A stretch of 64,000 nt of DNA from Christiangramia echinicola DSM 19838 (GCF_000423065.1 NZ_AUHG01000010.1:434001-498000); one strand, 5' to 3'; shown: positions 8,086 to 16,961, counted from the first letter of the stretch. Program-made: numbers and translations. Notes: generated by a model not told the origin, from the sequence alone.

Positions 8086-9741
8086 CTAATCGAATTTATT
8101 ATTTAAATCTTCAAAATCGCCAATCACTTTTCCTCCACTATTTATTTTTACTCTACCAGATACGTAAATCTTCGAGTTTTCTCCAACAAACTCAAGTACA
8201 CCGTCACTAGCAATATTAAGATCCCCATGTATTTCTATCAGACCCTCAATTTTAAGGCGGCTATTGGAATTTATAACGAGATTTTCTGAAGACTTTGCGT
8301 TTCCGAGTTTAAATGAACCCAACATATTCAGGGTAGAGGCACTGCTTAAATTTGCACTTTTTTCAATTAACATATCCCCACAAAAGTTCAGTGTCCCGTT
8401 CACATTTAGATGTTTCAGGTTCATAACTCCAGAATATGAAGCTTCAGAGTTGGAAGAAATGTTGAGGTTTTTATCACCTGTATAACGATCAAATTCTGAA
8501 CATGGAAGGAAATCTCCAGTTTCAATGTCTGTTTCAGGAGCTATAATTTTCAGGATCTTCAACCCTGAACCTGAAGCTAAGTAGATATATTCTCCTTTTG
8601 CCTGGACAAAGTTTGCACTTCCGTCAATTTCAGCGATCCCTTCGGCTACTGGAACAAGCTCATTATTAAGTTTAAGAATATCCAGTCCTGCACCTCCATT
8701 GGCCATGTAAATAAAGTTACCATCAGTAGAAACTGCGTTAGTCACTTTGTTTTCAGCACTAACGCTGGAAGCATCGGGATGCACTCTTAATGGTAAGCTC
8801 ATAGCTTTAGTGCTGGATTCGAAATTGTAAATTCCAGCTCCATCTGTCCCTTCAGACACTAATATGTTTTTTCCATACCATGCTATAGTTCTTTTAGATT
8901 CCGGGGTAAGAGCTGAAGTCTCAATAGAGTTGTTTTCAATGAACTCGTTATTCAAACTGAAATCCAACAGGCCTTCTTCTCCGCTTAATACGGCGAGTTT
9001 ATCATTGTTACAGGCAGCAGATCTAAGATCGCCAAGATTAATTTCAGCTTGGGGATCAAAAACGGAATTGGTACCGGGAAGAGTAAAACTTCCTACTATT
9101 CCTGAATTCCCGCTGATTAAAATTGTTCTTCCTTCAAAATCCAGTACATGAACTCCAGTGTGACCGGCAAGTCCGTAGTCAAGGTTGAAATCTGAAGAAA
9201 AATTTCCGTTTTGGGTTGATACATATCCTAATAAGGTGTGGTTTGGCCCTTCACCGTTTATAGAGGCTCCGGTAAAAATTATGTTGTCGTTATTGTCTAT
9301 ATATAGGGAATTGATATCGGCAATGTCAGATTTCATTCTGCTAACCAGAACCGGATTATACTTATCGCTAACATCTACAATATCAATAGCACCAAGGTAA
9401 TTAGATCCTTCTTTATTATAAGAAACGTAAGCATAATTACCTTTAACGTCTACGTGCGTAGCGCGTAGTGCCTCCCCATTTAATATTGGAGATTCCAGGG
9501 AGGCTATCTGTTCTATACCGAATATCCATTCCGACTCAGAGTTTCTGGTAGTGTTTATTCGAGCAATACCGATAACCCCGGTTTCTTTAAAGCTGATCGC
9601 TCCTTTTAATTCAGAGGCATCGTTAGAAACAATAAAATGAGATTGTTGTTCGGGATTTTTGGATGAAGTTTCATTGTCCTTTTGACACGAAATAAAGAAT
9701 AAAGCCGAAATAAGGCTTATTCCAAGTAATTTTTTGTTCAT
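8086..9741 (-). CDS. LVIVD/beta-propeller-like lipoprotein with Cys-containing C-terminal module
   Basis: 551 residues. A lipoprotein signal peptide with lipobox FFISC (Cys about 19) is followed by repeated beta strands of a propeller. Its phrases resemble LVIVD repeats (YLGAIDIVDVSDKYNPVLV; YIYLASGSGLKILKI). From Cys414 to the end lies a repetitive beta module (LKHLNVNGTLNFCGDMLI, VNSGG-like turns). The same module makes up most of the neighbouring lipoprotein at 9922-10542. The two cysteines Cys414 and Cys454 are 40 residues apart, as in the neighbour, and may form a disulfide. Function unknown; probably outer-membrane or periplasmic. Confidence 0.78.
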   Translation of the reverse strand: MNKKLLGISLISALFFISCQKDNETSSKNPEQQSHFIVSNDASELKGAISFKETGVIGIARINTTRNSESEWIFGIEQIASLESPILNGEALRATHVDVKGNYAYVSYNKEGSNYLGAIDIVDVSDKYNPVLVSRMKSDIADINSLYIDNNDNIIFTGASINGEGPNHTLLGYVSTQNGNFSSDFNLDYGLAGHTGVHVLDFEGRTILISGNSGIVGSFTLPGTNSVFDPQAEINLGDLRSAACNNDKLAVLSGEEGLLDFSLNNEFIENNSIETSALTPESKRTIAWYGKNILVSEGTDGAGIYNFESSTKAMSLPLRVHPDASSVSAENKVTNAVSTDGNFIYMANGGAGLDILKLNNELVPVAEGIAEIDGSANFVQAKGEYIYLASGSGLKILKIIAPETDIETGDFLPCSEFDRYTGDKNLNISSNSEASYSGVMNLKHLNVNGTLNFCGDMLIEKSANLSSASTLNMLGSFKLGNAKSSENLVINSNSRLKIEGLIEIHGDLNIASDGVLEFVGENSKIYVSGRVKINSGGKVIGDFEDLNNKFD

Positions 9742-9872
9742 AACTATAAATAGTTTAGGTATTTGGGCAGATAAAAATAGTAATTAAACCGAGATAGAAA
9801 AGATAAACTAGTTGAATGGTACGCTTTTTCGTTAAAATGTAAGAAACATCTGGTAAGAGAATTCTTCGCATT

Positions 9873-9903
9873 AAAAAAGCCGTTCATTGAACGGCTTTTT
9901 TTT
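9873..9903 (-). terminator. Terminator of the 206-aa lipoprotein gene
   Basis: AAAAAAGCCGTTCA / TGAACGGCTTTTTT forms a long near-perfect stem with T-runs on either strand. It lies just after the 9922 stop on the minus strand. Confidence 0.82.
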
Positions 9904-9921
9904 ATTGAAGTCTTACTGTGC

Positions 9922-10542
9922 TTATTTTATTTTATTGGAAACATCGTTGAACTCTCCTTCGAAAGTAACGTTTTTATTGATTTTTGTTTTTCCTAGTACC
10001 TCGATAGCACTCTCTGTTCCAAGAAACCTTACTAAAGCGCCGTCATTAAGAACTAGATCTCCTTTGATAACGACCTTCCCTTCTATTACAAGATGACCAT
10101 TGTGATTAACTTTCACATCACCTTCAGCGATCATTTCTCCACCAAGGTTAAATATCCCTCCGTAATTTACCACTACATTCTTATTTACAGATAGAGTACC
10201 GCAAATATTCAATTGATCATTGATGGCGATAGAAGTTACATCTACTTCACCATGATATGACTGCGGAGAATTTTGTAATACAGTTAAATTTTTTCCACCT
10301 TCATAATGTGCGTAAGTATCACAATTGGCTAAAGCTCCCTGAAAAAAACCAGGTTCATGCAATTTCAGACCTCCATCAATAAAAAATGGCTCATCATGCC
10401 ATTTATTTACGTCATGCTTTTTCTCCTTCAAAGATTCCTGAATATCATTTACTTCCTGAGGATCTTCAGAATTAATATCAGACTGACATGAAGTGAAGGC
10501 CAATGCGCCAATTAAGGCCAGGCTTAAGAATTTAGTTTTCAT
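9922..10542 (-). CDS. Lipoprotein with right-handed beta-type repeats
   Basis: 206 residues. A signal peptide with lipobox AFTSC (Cys about 19) is followed by an acidic linker. From Cys74 to the end is a repetitive beta module with short rungs (NHNGHLVIEGKVVIKGDLVL, VLGKTKINKNVTFEGEF). It is paralogous to the C-terminal 138 residues of the 551-aa lipoprotein just downstream, with the same Cys-x39-Cys spacing (Cys74, Cys114) and similar ends (FNDVSNKIK versus FEDLNNKFD). The rungs resemble bactofilin-like or pectin-lyase-like beta helices, but I cannot name a family. It may be a surface or periplasmic structural module. Confidence 0.75.
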   Translation of the reverse strand: MKTKFLSLALIGALAFTSCQSDINSEDPQEVNDIQESLKEKKHDVNKWHDEPFFIDGGLKLHEPGFFQGALANCDTYAHYEGGKNLTVLQNSPQSYHGEVDVTSIAINDQLNICGTLSVNKNVVVNYGGIFNLGGEMIAEGDVKVNHNGHLVIEGKVVIKGDLVLNDGALVRFLGTESAIEVLGKTKINKNVTFEGEFNDVSNKIK

Positions 10543-10663
10543 AAAGTTGGTTATTAGATTTGTTGCTGTAAAAGTAATATTAAAATCTATAACTTTTACA
10601 TAAAATCGCTGAAATGTATGTTAGTCAGTATTTTAGCCTGAAGGACGTAGGAAAAAACCTATT

Positions 10664-11659
10664 TTAATCTAATTTGTCTACTAACTTTTCGAAGACTTTT
10701 TTAGGGTTCTTGCCTTCATAGAGGATGGCATAAACAGCATTGATAATTGGCGTTTTCGCTTTTTTCTCCTTGTTAATTTTATAGGCGCTTTCTGTAGCAT
10801 AATAGCCTTCAGCGATCATACTCATCTCCATTTGAGCGCTTTTAACGGTATAACCCTTACCAATCATATTACCAAACATACGGTTTCGGCTAAATACTGA
10901 ATATCCAGTTACTAATAGATCACCAAGATAGGCGGAGTCATTAATATTCCGTTTCATCTTATGCACCTTCTTGATAAATTTCTTCATTTCCCTTATGGCA
11001 TTGCTCATAAGAACACTCTGAAAATTATCTCCGTAACCCAGGCCATGTGCAATTCCAGCAGCAATGGCATAAATATTTTTGAGGACAGCGGCATATTCTG
11101 TTCCAATTACATCATCACTAATTTTACATGTTATATAATCGCTTCCCAGGTATCCGGCAACTATTTCAGCCTTTTTTTCGTCCTGGCAGGCAACCGTTAG
11201 GTAAGACAATCTTTCCAGCGCAACCTCTTCAGCATGACAAGGCCCGGTTAAAACGCCAATATTGTCCATAGGAACATCAAAAAATTCATTGAAATGTTCT
11301 CCTACAATAAGACTGGTCTCAGGGACTATACCCTTAATTGCTGAAAAAACAACCTTATCGCTTAATGATACCTTAAGGTTATCTAGTTCTCTTTTAAGGA
11401 AGGCAGAAGGAATGGCAAAAATTATATATTCTGAAGCTGCAACGACCTCATTAATATCATTACTAAGATTTAGCTGTTCATTATCAAATTCTACCGAACT
11501 AAGATAATTGGGGTTGTGATCCTGTTTTTTGATGTGCTCAAGGGCATAAACACTGCGCATATACCAGTTAACCTCCTCGAGGTTCTCACATAACATTTTC
11601 ACTATTGCAGTAGCCCAGCTACCACCACCAATAACGCCAAAACTAGGAGCTTTATTCAT
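10664..11659 (-). CDS. gpsA: NAD(P)H-dependent glycerol-3-phosphate dehydrogenase
   Basis: 331 residues. The N-terminal dinucleotide-binding motif GVIGGGSWATAIVKML is intact. The family motifs GPCHAEEVA (about 140) and KNIYAIAAGIAHGLGYGDN (about 193, with the catalytic Lys) are also present. It reduces dihydroxyacetone phosphate to sn-glycerol-3-phosphate for phospholipid synthesis in the cytoplasm. It appears monocistronic on the minus strand, divergent from kbp across a 355-bp gap. Confidence 0.95.
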   Translation of the reverse strand: MNKAPSFGVIGGGSWATAIVKMLCENLEEVNWYMRSVYALEHIKKQDHNPNYLSSVEFDNEQLNLSNDINEVVAASEYIIFAIPSAFLKRELDNLKVSLSDKVVFSAIKGIVPETSLIVGEHFNEFFDVPMDNIGVLTGPCHAEEVALERLSYLTVACQDEKKAEIVAGYLGSDYITCKISDDVIGTEYAAVLKNIYAIAAGIAHGLGYGDNFQSVLMSNAIREMKKFIKKVHKMKRNINDSAYLGDLLVTGYSVFSRNRMFGNMIGKGYTVKSAQMEMSMIAEGYYATESAYKINKEKKAKTPIINAVYAILYEGKNPKKVFEKLVDKLD

Positions 11660-12014
11660 ATAATTACATTCTCTGTCCCAAAAATAATCAATTTTACAGG
11701 GATATAAAGGTTTTTGCTGTTTTTAGGAATTTTCATTGCGAATTTCACAATAAATTGATCTCTAAACTTTAACAAAGCTAACTGTAGAAATATACAATCT
11801 AGGTAGAACTCTTCCGTTATCTAATTGTTCTACTTGCAATCTTTTATTTGTAGAACATTAGTTTTTTTGGTTGGTTATTTAGTTGAAAAAACCGTTTCGT
11901 TAGAAGCGGTTTTTTTAATTTGAGATTAATTTTTTTTGGAAAACTTTAGGAGTACGCAGGCTTCAAAACTTAGTTCACTTTTGTACATTTAATAACTAAC
12001 TATAAATCAATATA
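11660..12014. other. 355-bp divergent intergenic region with repeats and an orphan hairpin
   Basis: It separates the 5' ends of gpsA and kbp. No ORF of note is present. It holds three GTAGAAC words (11803-11809, inverted at 11827-11833, direct again at 11850-11856) that can form alternative hairpins. A strong terminator-like hairpin follows at 11886-11916. A terminator between two gene starts suggests a small transcript. Confidence 0.5.
11886..11916 (+). terminator. Orphan intrinsic terminator upstream of kbp
   Basis: A 13-bp stem (AAAAAACCGTTTC / GAAGCGGTTTTTT, one G-U pair) with a GTTA loop ends in a T-run. Neither neighbouring gene ends here: gpsA and kbp both start from this gap. Confidence 0.65.
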
Positions 12015-12503
12015 ATGGGTATATTTTCATTTATTAAAGATGCAGGTAAGAAGATTTTTGGAATCGATAAACCTAATACAACCGAAGTTGGTACAATGGA
12101 TGAAACAAAAGTAAATGATAAGGCTGCAAGGAAACTGGAGGAAACAATTGCAGACTTGAATTTAAAAGCTGAAAATCTAAAAATTCATATTGAAAATGAT
12201 ATGGCCGTAGTATCTGGAAGAGCGTTAGATCAGGCCACACGAGAAAAAATCATTCTGGTTGTTGGAAACTCTGAAGGTATTTCTCAGGTAGATGACAGGA
12301 TGGATGTTGAAAATACAGAGCCAGAAGCTGTATTCCATACAGTAGAAAGAGGAGATACTCTTAGTAAGATCTCCAAAGAACATTATGGAGACCCTAATCA
12401 ATATCCATTGATTTTCGAAGCGAACAAGCCAATGTTACAGGATCCAGATAAGATTTATCCTGGACAGGTATTAAGAATACCGCCACTTGGCGATAAAAGA
12501 TAA
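12015..12503 (+). CDS. kbp: Kbp-like BON/LysM protein (potassium-binding protein YgaU family)
   Basis: 162 residues. The amphipathic N-terminus MGIFSFIKDAGKKIFG matches E. coli Kbp/YgaU, followed by a BON domain (about 40-103; ENDMAVVSGRALDQATREKI) and a C-terminal LysM domain (about 107-158; HTVERGDTLSKISKEHYGD ... KIYPGQVLRIP). There is no signal peptide. The E. coli homologue binds K+ in the cytoplasm and supports growth at high K+ and osmotic stress. The match covers the full length, so the role is likely shared. It is single, with no obvious operon partners. Confidence 0.88.
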   Translation: MGIFSFIKDAGKKIFGIDKPNTTEVGTMDETKVNDKAARKLEETIADLNLKAENLKIHIENDMAVVSGRALDQATREKIILVVGNSEGISQVDDRMDVENTEPEAVFHTVERGDTLSKISKEHYGDPNQYPLIFEANKPMLQDPDKIYPGQVLRIPPLGDKR

Positions 12504-12509
12504 ATAACA

Positions 12510-12641
12510 AAAGACTGTTTGAAAATTTTGAGAATGTTAAACTGAGAGCAGACGACGTTCTATAGCTTGTAGTTCCACAATGAAAAAAGTAGGATCAATC
12601 AGCTAAATTGAAGATTCAAAATAGATTTTTAAACAGTCTTT
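12510..12641. repeat. 132-bp element bounded by 16-bp imperfect inverted repeats
   Basis: The left end AAAGACTGTTTGAAAA (12510-12525) matches the reverse complement of the right end TTTTTAAACAGTCTTT (12626-12641) at 15 of 16 positions, around about 100 nt of non-coding sequence. It fills the gap between convergent kbp and nadD. It may be a MITE-like remnant or a long-loop terminator/RNA structure. Confidence 0.5.
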
Positions 12642-12647
12642 CACTTA

Positions 12648-13232
12648 TTATTTATAGAAATTCATCAGGTCGATATATTCCCAGACTTTTTGATCCAGTA
12701 ACGGTCTCACGTTCCTGGACTCCTTTATAGATTTACGAATAAAAGTTGACGAGATCTCCACAATTGGAGCATCCACCTTTGTAATCTTAGGATTGTGTAG
12801 TAAAGTTGGATCTGCTATTCCTTCAGCAATTCTGGGATATACATATATCTCGTGATTTTCCAGTATTACTTCATTATTCTTCCATTTATGAAAGCTTTTC
12901 AGGTTGTCTTCACCCATTATTAAACAGAAATCGTTTGTAGGGAATTTTTCCTGAAGATGAGCAAGTGTATTTACCGTATAATTTGGCTGTGGAAGGCCAA
13001 ATTCTATATTGCTTGGTTTTAACTTTTCATAGGTCTCGCAGGCTTTATAAACCATTTCGAGTCTTTGATGATTATCTAATAAACTGCTTTTTTTCTTAAG
13101 CGGATTATGAGGAGTAACTACCAGCCAGACCTCTTCCAGATCTGAATATTCAGCCATATGATTGGCAATGATCAGGTGGCCGGTATGAATAGGGTTAAAG
13201 GTTCCAAAAAACAAGCCTACCTTTCTATTCAT
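12648..13232 (-). CDS. nadD: Nicotinate-nucleotide adenylyltransferase
   Basis: 194 residues. The nucleotidyltransferase motif GLFFGTFNPIHTGHLIIANH (GxFxPxHxGH) and the C-terminal ISSTFIRKSI (SSTxIR) are intact. It adenylates nicotinate mononucleotide to deamido-NAD in NAD biosynthesis. Its ATG overlaps the end of gmk by 4 nt, and the order yicC-gmk-nadD forms a tight three-gene operon. Confidence 0.96.
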   Translation of the reverse strand: MNRKVGLFFGTFNPIHTGHLIIANHMAEYSDLEEVWLVVTPHNPLKKKSSLLDNHQRLEMVYKACETYEKLKPSNIEFGLPQPNYTVNTLAHLQEKFPTNDFCLIMGEDNLKSFHKWKNNEVILENHEIYVYPRIAEGIADPTLLHNPKITKVDAPIVEISSTFIRKSIKESRNVRPLLDQKVWEYIDLMNFYK

Positions 13233-13816
13233 TCCTCTGGTTTTTCAGCTCCAACATAATTAGAAACCAGGCTGTAAGCTTCTTTTAAAGCAGTGCCTAA
13301 ATGATTATTTTCAATGATGAAGTCAAATTGAGGTGCCGTTGCCAGTTCAATTGATGCTTTTGCAACTCTCATATTTATCTTATCGTCACTCTCGGTCTTT
13401 CGCTTCTTAAGACGGATCTTTAATTCTTCGATACTCGGCGGTTTTACGAATACAGCCAGGGTATTCTCTGGATAGATCTTTTTAATATCCAGGCCTCCCA
13501 CGACATCAATATCAAAGATCACATGTTTCCCTTCTTTCCAGATACGTTCAACTTCGCTTTTTAAGGTGCCGTAGAAATTATCACGATAAACTTCTTCCCA
13601 TTCCAGGAAATCGTCATTCTTGATCTTTTGCTTAAAGTCCTTTAATGATAGAAAATAGTAGTCTTTCCCATCTACCTCATTTCCTCTGGGTTCACGGGAA
13701 GTGGCTGAAATAGAAAAGTCCAGCTTTAATTCCTGATGCCTTAATAAGTGACGTACTATCGTTGTTTTACCAGATCCCGAAGGAGCAGAAAATACGATAA
13801 GTTTCCCTTCGCTCAT
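13229..13816 (-). CDS. gmk: Guanylate kinase
   Basis: 195 residues. The P-loop SAPSGSGKTTIVRHLL is near the N-terminus, followed by the GMP-binding region (ISATSREPRGNEVDGKDYYF) and lid. It converts GMP to GDP using ATP. It starts directly after the yicC stop and overlaps nadD by 4 nt. The pairing with yicC is widespread in bacteria. Confidence 0.97.
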   Translation of the reverse strand: MSEGKLIVFSAPSGSGKTTIVRHLLRHQELKLDFSISATSREPRGNEVDGKDYYFLSLKDFKQKIKNDDFLEWEEVYRDNFYGTLKSEVERIWKEGKHVIFDIDVVGGLDIKKIYPENTLAVFVKPPSIEELKIRLKKRKTESDDKINMRVAKASIELATAPQFDFIIENNHLGTALKEAYSLVSNYVGAEKPEE

Positions 13817-14674
13817 TTAGAGTACGTTTAGAATTTGTTCTTTAATCTTTTCCAGTTCATCCTTCATTTGCACCACTAGCTGCTGCATCGGTGCGTAGTT
13901 GGATTTACTACCTATAGTATTTATTTCACGACCAATTTCCTGAGAAATAAAGGCTAGTTTTCTTCCGTTTGAGTCTTTAGAATCCAGTGTTTTCTGAAAA
14001 TACTCAAGATGGTTATCCAGTCTTACCTTCTCTTCAGTAATATCGAATTTTTCAATATAATAAACGATCTCCTGCTCAAAGCGGTTTTCATCTGCCTGTT
14101 CTTTGATCTCTTCGATACCTTTTCTAAGTCTTTCCCTTACGGCATCAACACGATCTGGGTCTATTTTAATAACTTCAGCAAGTAGATTATTTATATTGGC
14201 GATCCTTAATGAAAGATCTTTTTCGAGAGCTTCACCTTCATCAGATCTAAAGCTGTTGATTTCGGTAAGAGCATCTTTTACTGCACCTTCAATTGCTTTG
14301 AATTCTTCATCATCTATCTCATCTCTTTCCGTTTTTAGGGAATCGGGCATTTTTACGGCCATTTTCAATAGTTCAACCTCACTGGCATTCACTATATCCC
14401 TAAGTTGGTCCATGTAGTTTTTTACTACTTCGGTATTTACATTTGTAGAAGTTTGTTCACCAGTATATTCTACGTAGATAGAAAGATCTACTTTACCACG
14501 GCCAAGAGAATTTGAAATAATATTCCGAAGGTCTAACTCCTTTTCCCTGTACTGGGAAGGAATGCGCGCATTCAGGTCAAAATTCTTACTGTTTAGAGAC
14601 TTAAGCTCTACGGTGATTTTTTTATTGGGAATTTGAGTAACGCTTTTCCCGAAGCCTGTCATAGATTGAATCAT
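13817..14674 (-). CDS. yicC: YicC-family endoribonuclease
   Basis: 285 residues. The N-terminal YicC motif IQSMTGFGKS and the conserved SLNSKNFDLNARIP are visible. The C-terminal DUF1732 region has EITEEKVRLDNHLEYF-type sequence (here DITEEKVRLDNHLEYFQKTL) and ends in GREINTIGSKSN and a coiled tail. YicC-like proteins have been described as RNA endonucleases; this one is assigned by family. It is first in the yicC-gmk-nadD operon, behind a consensus promoter. Confidence 0.93.
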   Translation of the reverse strand: MIQSMTGFGKSVTQIPNKKITVELKSLNSKNFDLNARIPSQYREKELDLRNIISNSLGRGKVDLSIYVEYTGEQTSTNVNTEVVKNYMDQLRDIVNASEVELLKMAVKMPDSLKTERDEIDDEEFKAIEGAVKDALTEINSFRSDEGEALEKDLSLRIANINNLLAEVIKIDPDRVDAVRERLRKGIEEIKEQADENRFEQEIVYYIEKFDITEEKVRLDNHLEYFQKTLDSKDSNGRKLAFISQEIGREINTIGSKSNYAPMQQLVVQMKDELEKIKEQILNVL

Positions 14675-14696
14675 GCCTGAATTTTAAATGCTTGCG

Positions 14697-14726
14697 CAAA
14701 GATAATCAATTCTATAGCATCTCCAA
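14697..14726 (-). promoter_or_regulatory. Promoter of yicC-gmk-nadD
   Basis: Read on the minus strand: TTG (14726-14724), a 19-nt spacer and TATCTTTG (14704-14697). This fits the Bacteroidetes -33/-7 consensus. The ATG at 14674 lies 22 nt downstream. Confidence 0.7.
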
Positions 14727-14752
14727 TTGAATCGAGTCCCTATAAACCTAAA

Positions 14753-15718
14753 TTACAAAAGGGATTCCATGAAATCCAGAGCTCTTTTTTCATGATAATA
14801 AGTACTGGTTTTAGTCACGAATCCTACATGACCTCCATATGGCGGGACTTCAAGATGCAGGTATTCTGAATTTTCAGCCATCTTATATGGATAACATTTT
14901 TCAGAAAGGAAACTGTCATTTTCAGCATTTATCATGAATGTAGGTACCTCTATGCCCTCAAGGAATTGAAGAGCGCTGGTTTTTTCATAATAGTCGGCCG
15001 CATTTTTATATCCATGAGCCCTTGAAGTATATAAATCATCAATATCCCTGAGTGAGTTGCAATTAGAAATATCACTTTTTTTAAGTTGTTCGGGGAATTT
15101 TTCTGCTCTTAAATTAAGATGTTGTTTTAGATTTAATTCGAACCTTTTGGAATATACAAAATTCCGCATCTTATTAATTGCACCCAATGAACCCGCCAGA
15201 TCACATGGAACTGAAACCCCAACAGCCCCAATGATCTCTGTTGGTCTGGTTCGGTTTTCTCCAAGGTATTTCATTAACATATTTCCGCCCAGGCTAAAAC
15301 CAACAAGAGCTATCTTCTTATACTTGTTTAAGGCGAGAACATGCGCAAAAAGTTCGGCAAGATCGTCACTGGCACCGGCGTGATAACTTTTAAAAAGTCG
15401 GTTTAACTCTTCGCTGCATCCTCTAAAATTCATGGCTAAAGCATCCCACTTCTTAAAATTGAATACACGAGCCATTCCTTTCATATAAGGACGATCTGTT
15501 TTTCCAGCCAGACCATGTAAAAGGATAACCAATTTATCAGAATTTTCATCGCTGGAATAACTCCAATCCAGGTCTAAAAAATCACCATCGCTAAGTTCTA
15601 TCCGCTCTCTTTTATATTCAGAAATATCTACCTTTCTTAAGGTAGCGGCATAGATAGTGGAGGCATCGGCATTTTTAAAAATTCCCGGGGGAACATAATT
15701 TCCTGTAAGGACCGGCAT
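14753..15718 (-). CDS. YheT-family alpha/beta hydrolase
   Basis: 321 residues, close to the family's usual length. The oxyanion region HGLAGKTDRPYMKGMA, nucleophile elbow VGFSLGGNMLMKYLGE and terminal His motif PPYGGHVGFV are present, with the catalytic Asp probably in NAENDSFLS. The family acts as esterases or lipid-linked hydrolases in the cytosol. The substrate cannot be read from sequence. It is divergent from the thioesterase at 15800. Confidence 0.85.
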   Translation of the reverse strand: MPVLTGNYVPPGIFKNADASTIYAATLRKVDISEYKRERIELSDGDFLDLDWSYSSDENSDKLVILLHGLAGKTDRPYMKGMARVFNFKKWDALAMNFRGCSEELNRLFKSYHAGASDDLAELFAHVLALNKYKKIALVGFSLGGNMLMKYLGENRTRPTEIIGAVGVSVPCDLAGSLGAINKMRNFVYSKRFELNLKQHLNLRAEKFPEQLKKSDISNCNSLRDIDDLYTSRAHGYKNAADYYEKTSALQFLEGIEVPTFMINAENDSFLSEKCYPYKMAENSEYLHLEVPPYGGHVGFVTKTSTYYHEKRALDFMESLL

Positions 15719-15777
15719 CTTTTTAATTTTAATATAAACTTAGGTAAAATAAGGTATGCACGCATAAGAATTATTGG

Positions 15778-15785
15778 TAGTTTTG
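15778..15785 (+). promoter_or_regulatory. Putative -7 box of the thioesterase operon
   Basis: TAGTTTTG fits TAnnTTTG and lies 14 nt before the ATG at 15800. No -33 TTG was found at the expected distance. Confidence 0.4.
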
Positions 15786-15799
15786 AATAAATTGAAGAT

Positions 15800-16297
15800 A
15801 TGTATACAAAGAAATTCGAAATAAGATGGAGCGATCTGGATGCTAACAGGCACCTGGCAAATTCAGCTTTCATCAATTTTATGAGCCATACCAGAATGGG
15901 TTTTTTAACTGAAAATGGATTCGGGCAGAAACAGCTTTCTCATTACAATCTTGGGCCCATCGTTTTTTATGAGCATATCTATTATTTTAAAGAAATTTTT
16001 GCCGGGGAGCCTGTTACTGTAACTCTGGAATTAAGCGGACTATCTAAAGATGGAATGTACTTTGAATTTATTCATAAGATCTACGATCATAAAGGGAATA
16101 ACTGCGCTTCATGTGAAATGATGGGTTCATGGATAGATCTTGAGGAGCGAAAGTTAACCACTTTACCTAAGGAACTTTTTGATCAATTAGATCACACTCC
16201 CAAAACCAGGGACTTCAGGATCCTTACTAAAGAAGATACCCGCAAATATGGAAAAAGACCTGAAAACCTTTCTCCAGAAGAATTAAAAGATCTCTAA
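15800..16297 (+). CDS. Hotdog-fold acyl-CoA thioesterase (FadM/YbgC-like)
   Basis: 165 residues. The motif WSDLDANRHLANSAFINF is the 4-hydroxybenzoyl-CoA thioesterase signature with the catalytic-type Asp. An aromatic beta strand (VFYEHIYYFKEIFAGEPVTV) follows. It probably hydrolyses acyl-CoA or acyl-ACP in the cytoplasm, with the exact substrate unknown. It is followed after 6 nt by a gamma-glutamylcyclotransferase-like gene, probably on the same transcript. Confidence 0.83.
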   Translation: MYTKKFEIRWSDLDANRHLANSAFINFMSHTRMGFLTENGFGQKQLSHYNLGPIVFYEHIYYFKEIFAGEPVTVTLELSGLSKDGMYFEFIHKIYDHKGNNCASCEMMGSWIDLEERKLTTLPKELFDQLDHTPKTRDFRILTKEDTRKYGKRPENLSPEELKDL

Positions 16298-16303
16298 AAT
16301 TTT

Positions 16304-16948
16304 ATGGCTGAAGGAATTGATGAAGTATGGTATGCTTGTTATGGTTCTAATATCCGGGAAGAACGGTTTCTCTGTTATATAAATGGGGGTACGCCACCGG
16401 GCGCTCTTAAACACTTTATTGGGTGCACAGATAAGTCTAAGCCTAAGCAAAGTAGAAAGATCACGATAGATCATGAAATGTATTTTGCTAAGGAGTCCCC
16501 AACCTGGAATGGTGGAGGTATTTGTTTTCTGAAGCCTGAAAAAGACGCTACAGCAAGGACTTTTGGTAGAACCTACCTTATAAATTCCGGCCAGTTTATA
16601 GATCTGGTAAGACAGGAGCTTAAGTTTGAAGGTGAGATTTTCATTGATTTTGATAAGCTCAAGAAAGAAGGAAGTTATAATTGTTTTACCGATGGGAGAT
16701 ATGGACTATTGCTTTACCTGGGAGAAATCCAGGGAAAGCCGGTAGTTTCCTTTACCAGTGAGGTCTGTTTAGAGGATGAATTAAATGCTCCAGATATTAC
16801 GTATCTAACTACGATCCTTAAAGGAATGAATGAAATTTATGATCTTAAAGATTCTGAATTGATAGATTACTTCCGTACAAAAAAAGGCATTGAAAATTCA
16901 GATATTGAAAAGGAGCTTCCACGTATCATTTCCGAAATAGATTATTAG
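16304..16948 (+). CDS. Gamma-glutamylcyclotransferase-like protein
   Basis: 214 residues. The N-terminal motif WYACYGSNIREERFLCY resembles the YGSN substrate-binding loop of the GGCT/AIG2 fold. A later stretch (GRTYLINSGQFIDLVRQEL) fits the fold's second half. No catalytic Glu can be assigned with certainty. Such proteins act on gamma-glutamyl amines or peptides. It lies 6 nt after the thioesterase gene. The product is larger than minimal GGCTs, so a specialised subfamily is likely. Confidence 0.6.
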   Translation: MAEGIDEVWYACYGSNIREERFLCYINGGTPPGALKHFIGCTDKSKPKQSRKITIDHEMYFAKESPTWNGGGICFLKPEKDATARTFGRTYLINSGQFIDLVRQELKFEGEIFIDFDKLKKEGSYNCFTDGRYGLLLYLGEIQGKPVVSFTSEVCLEDELNAPDITYLTTILKGMNEIYDLKDSELIDYFRTKKGIENSDIEKELPRIISEIDY

Positions 16949-16961
16949 TTAGTTTCTTGCC

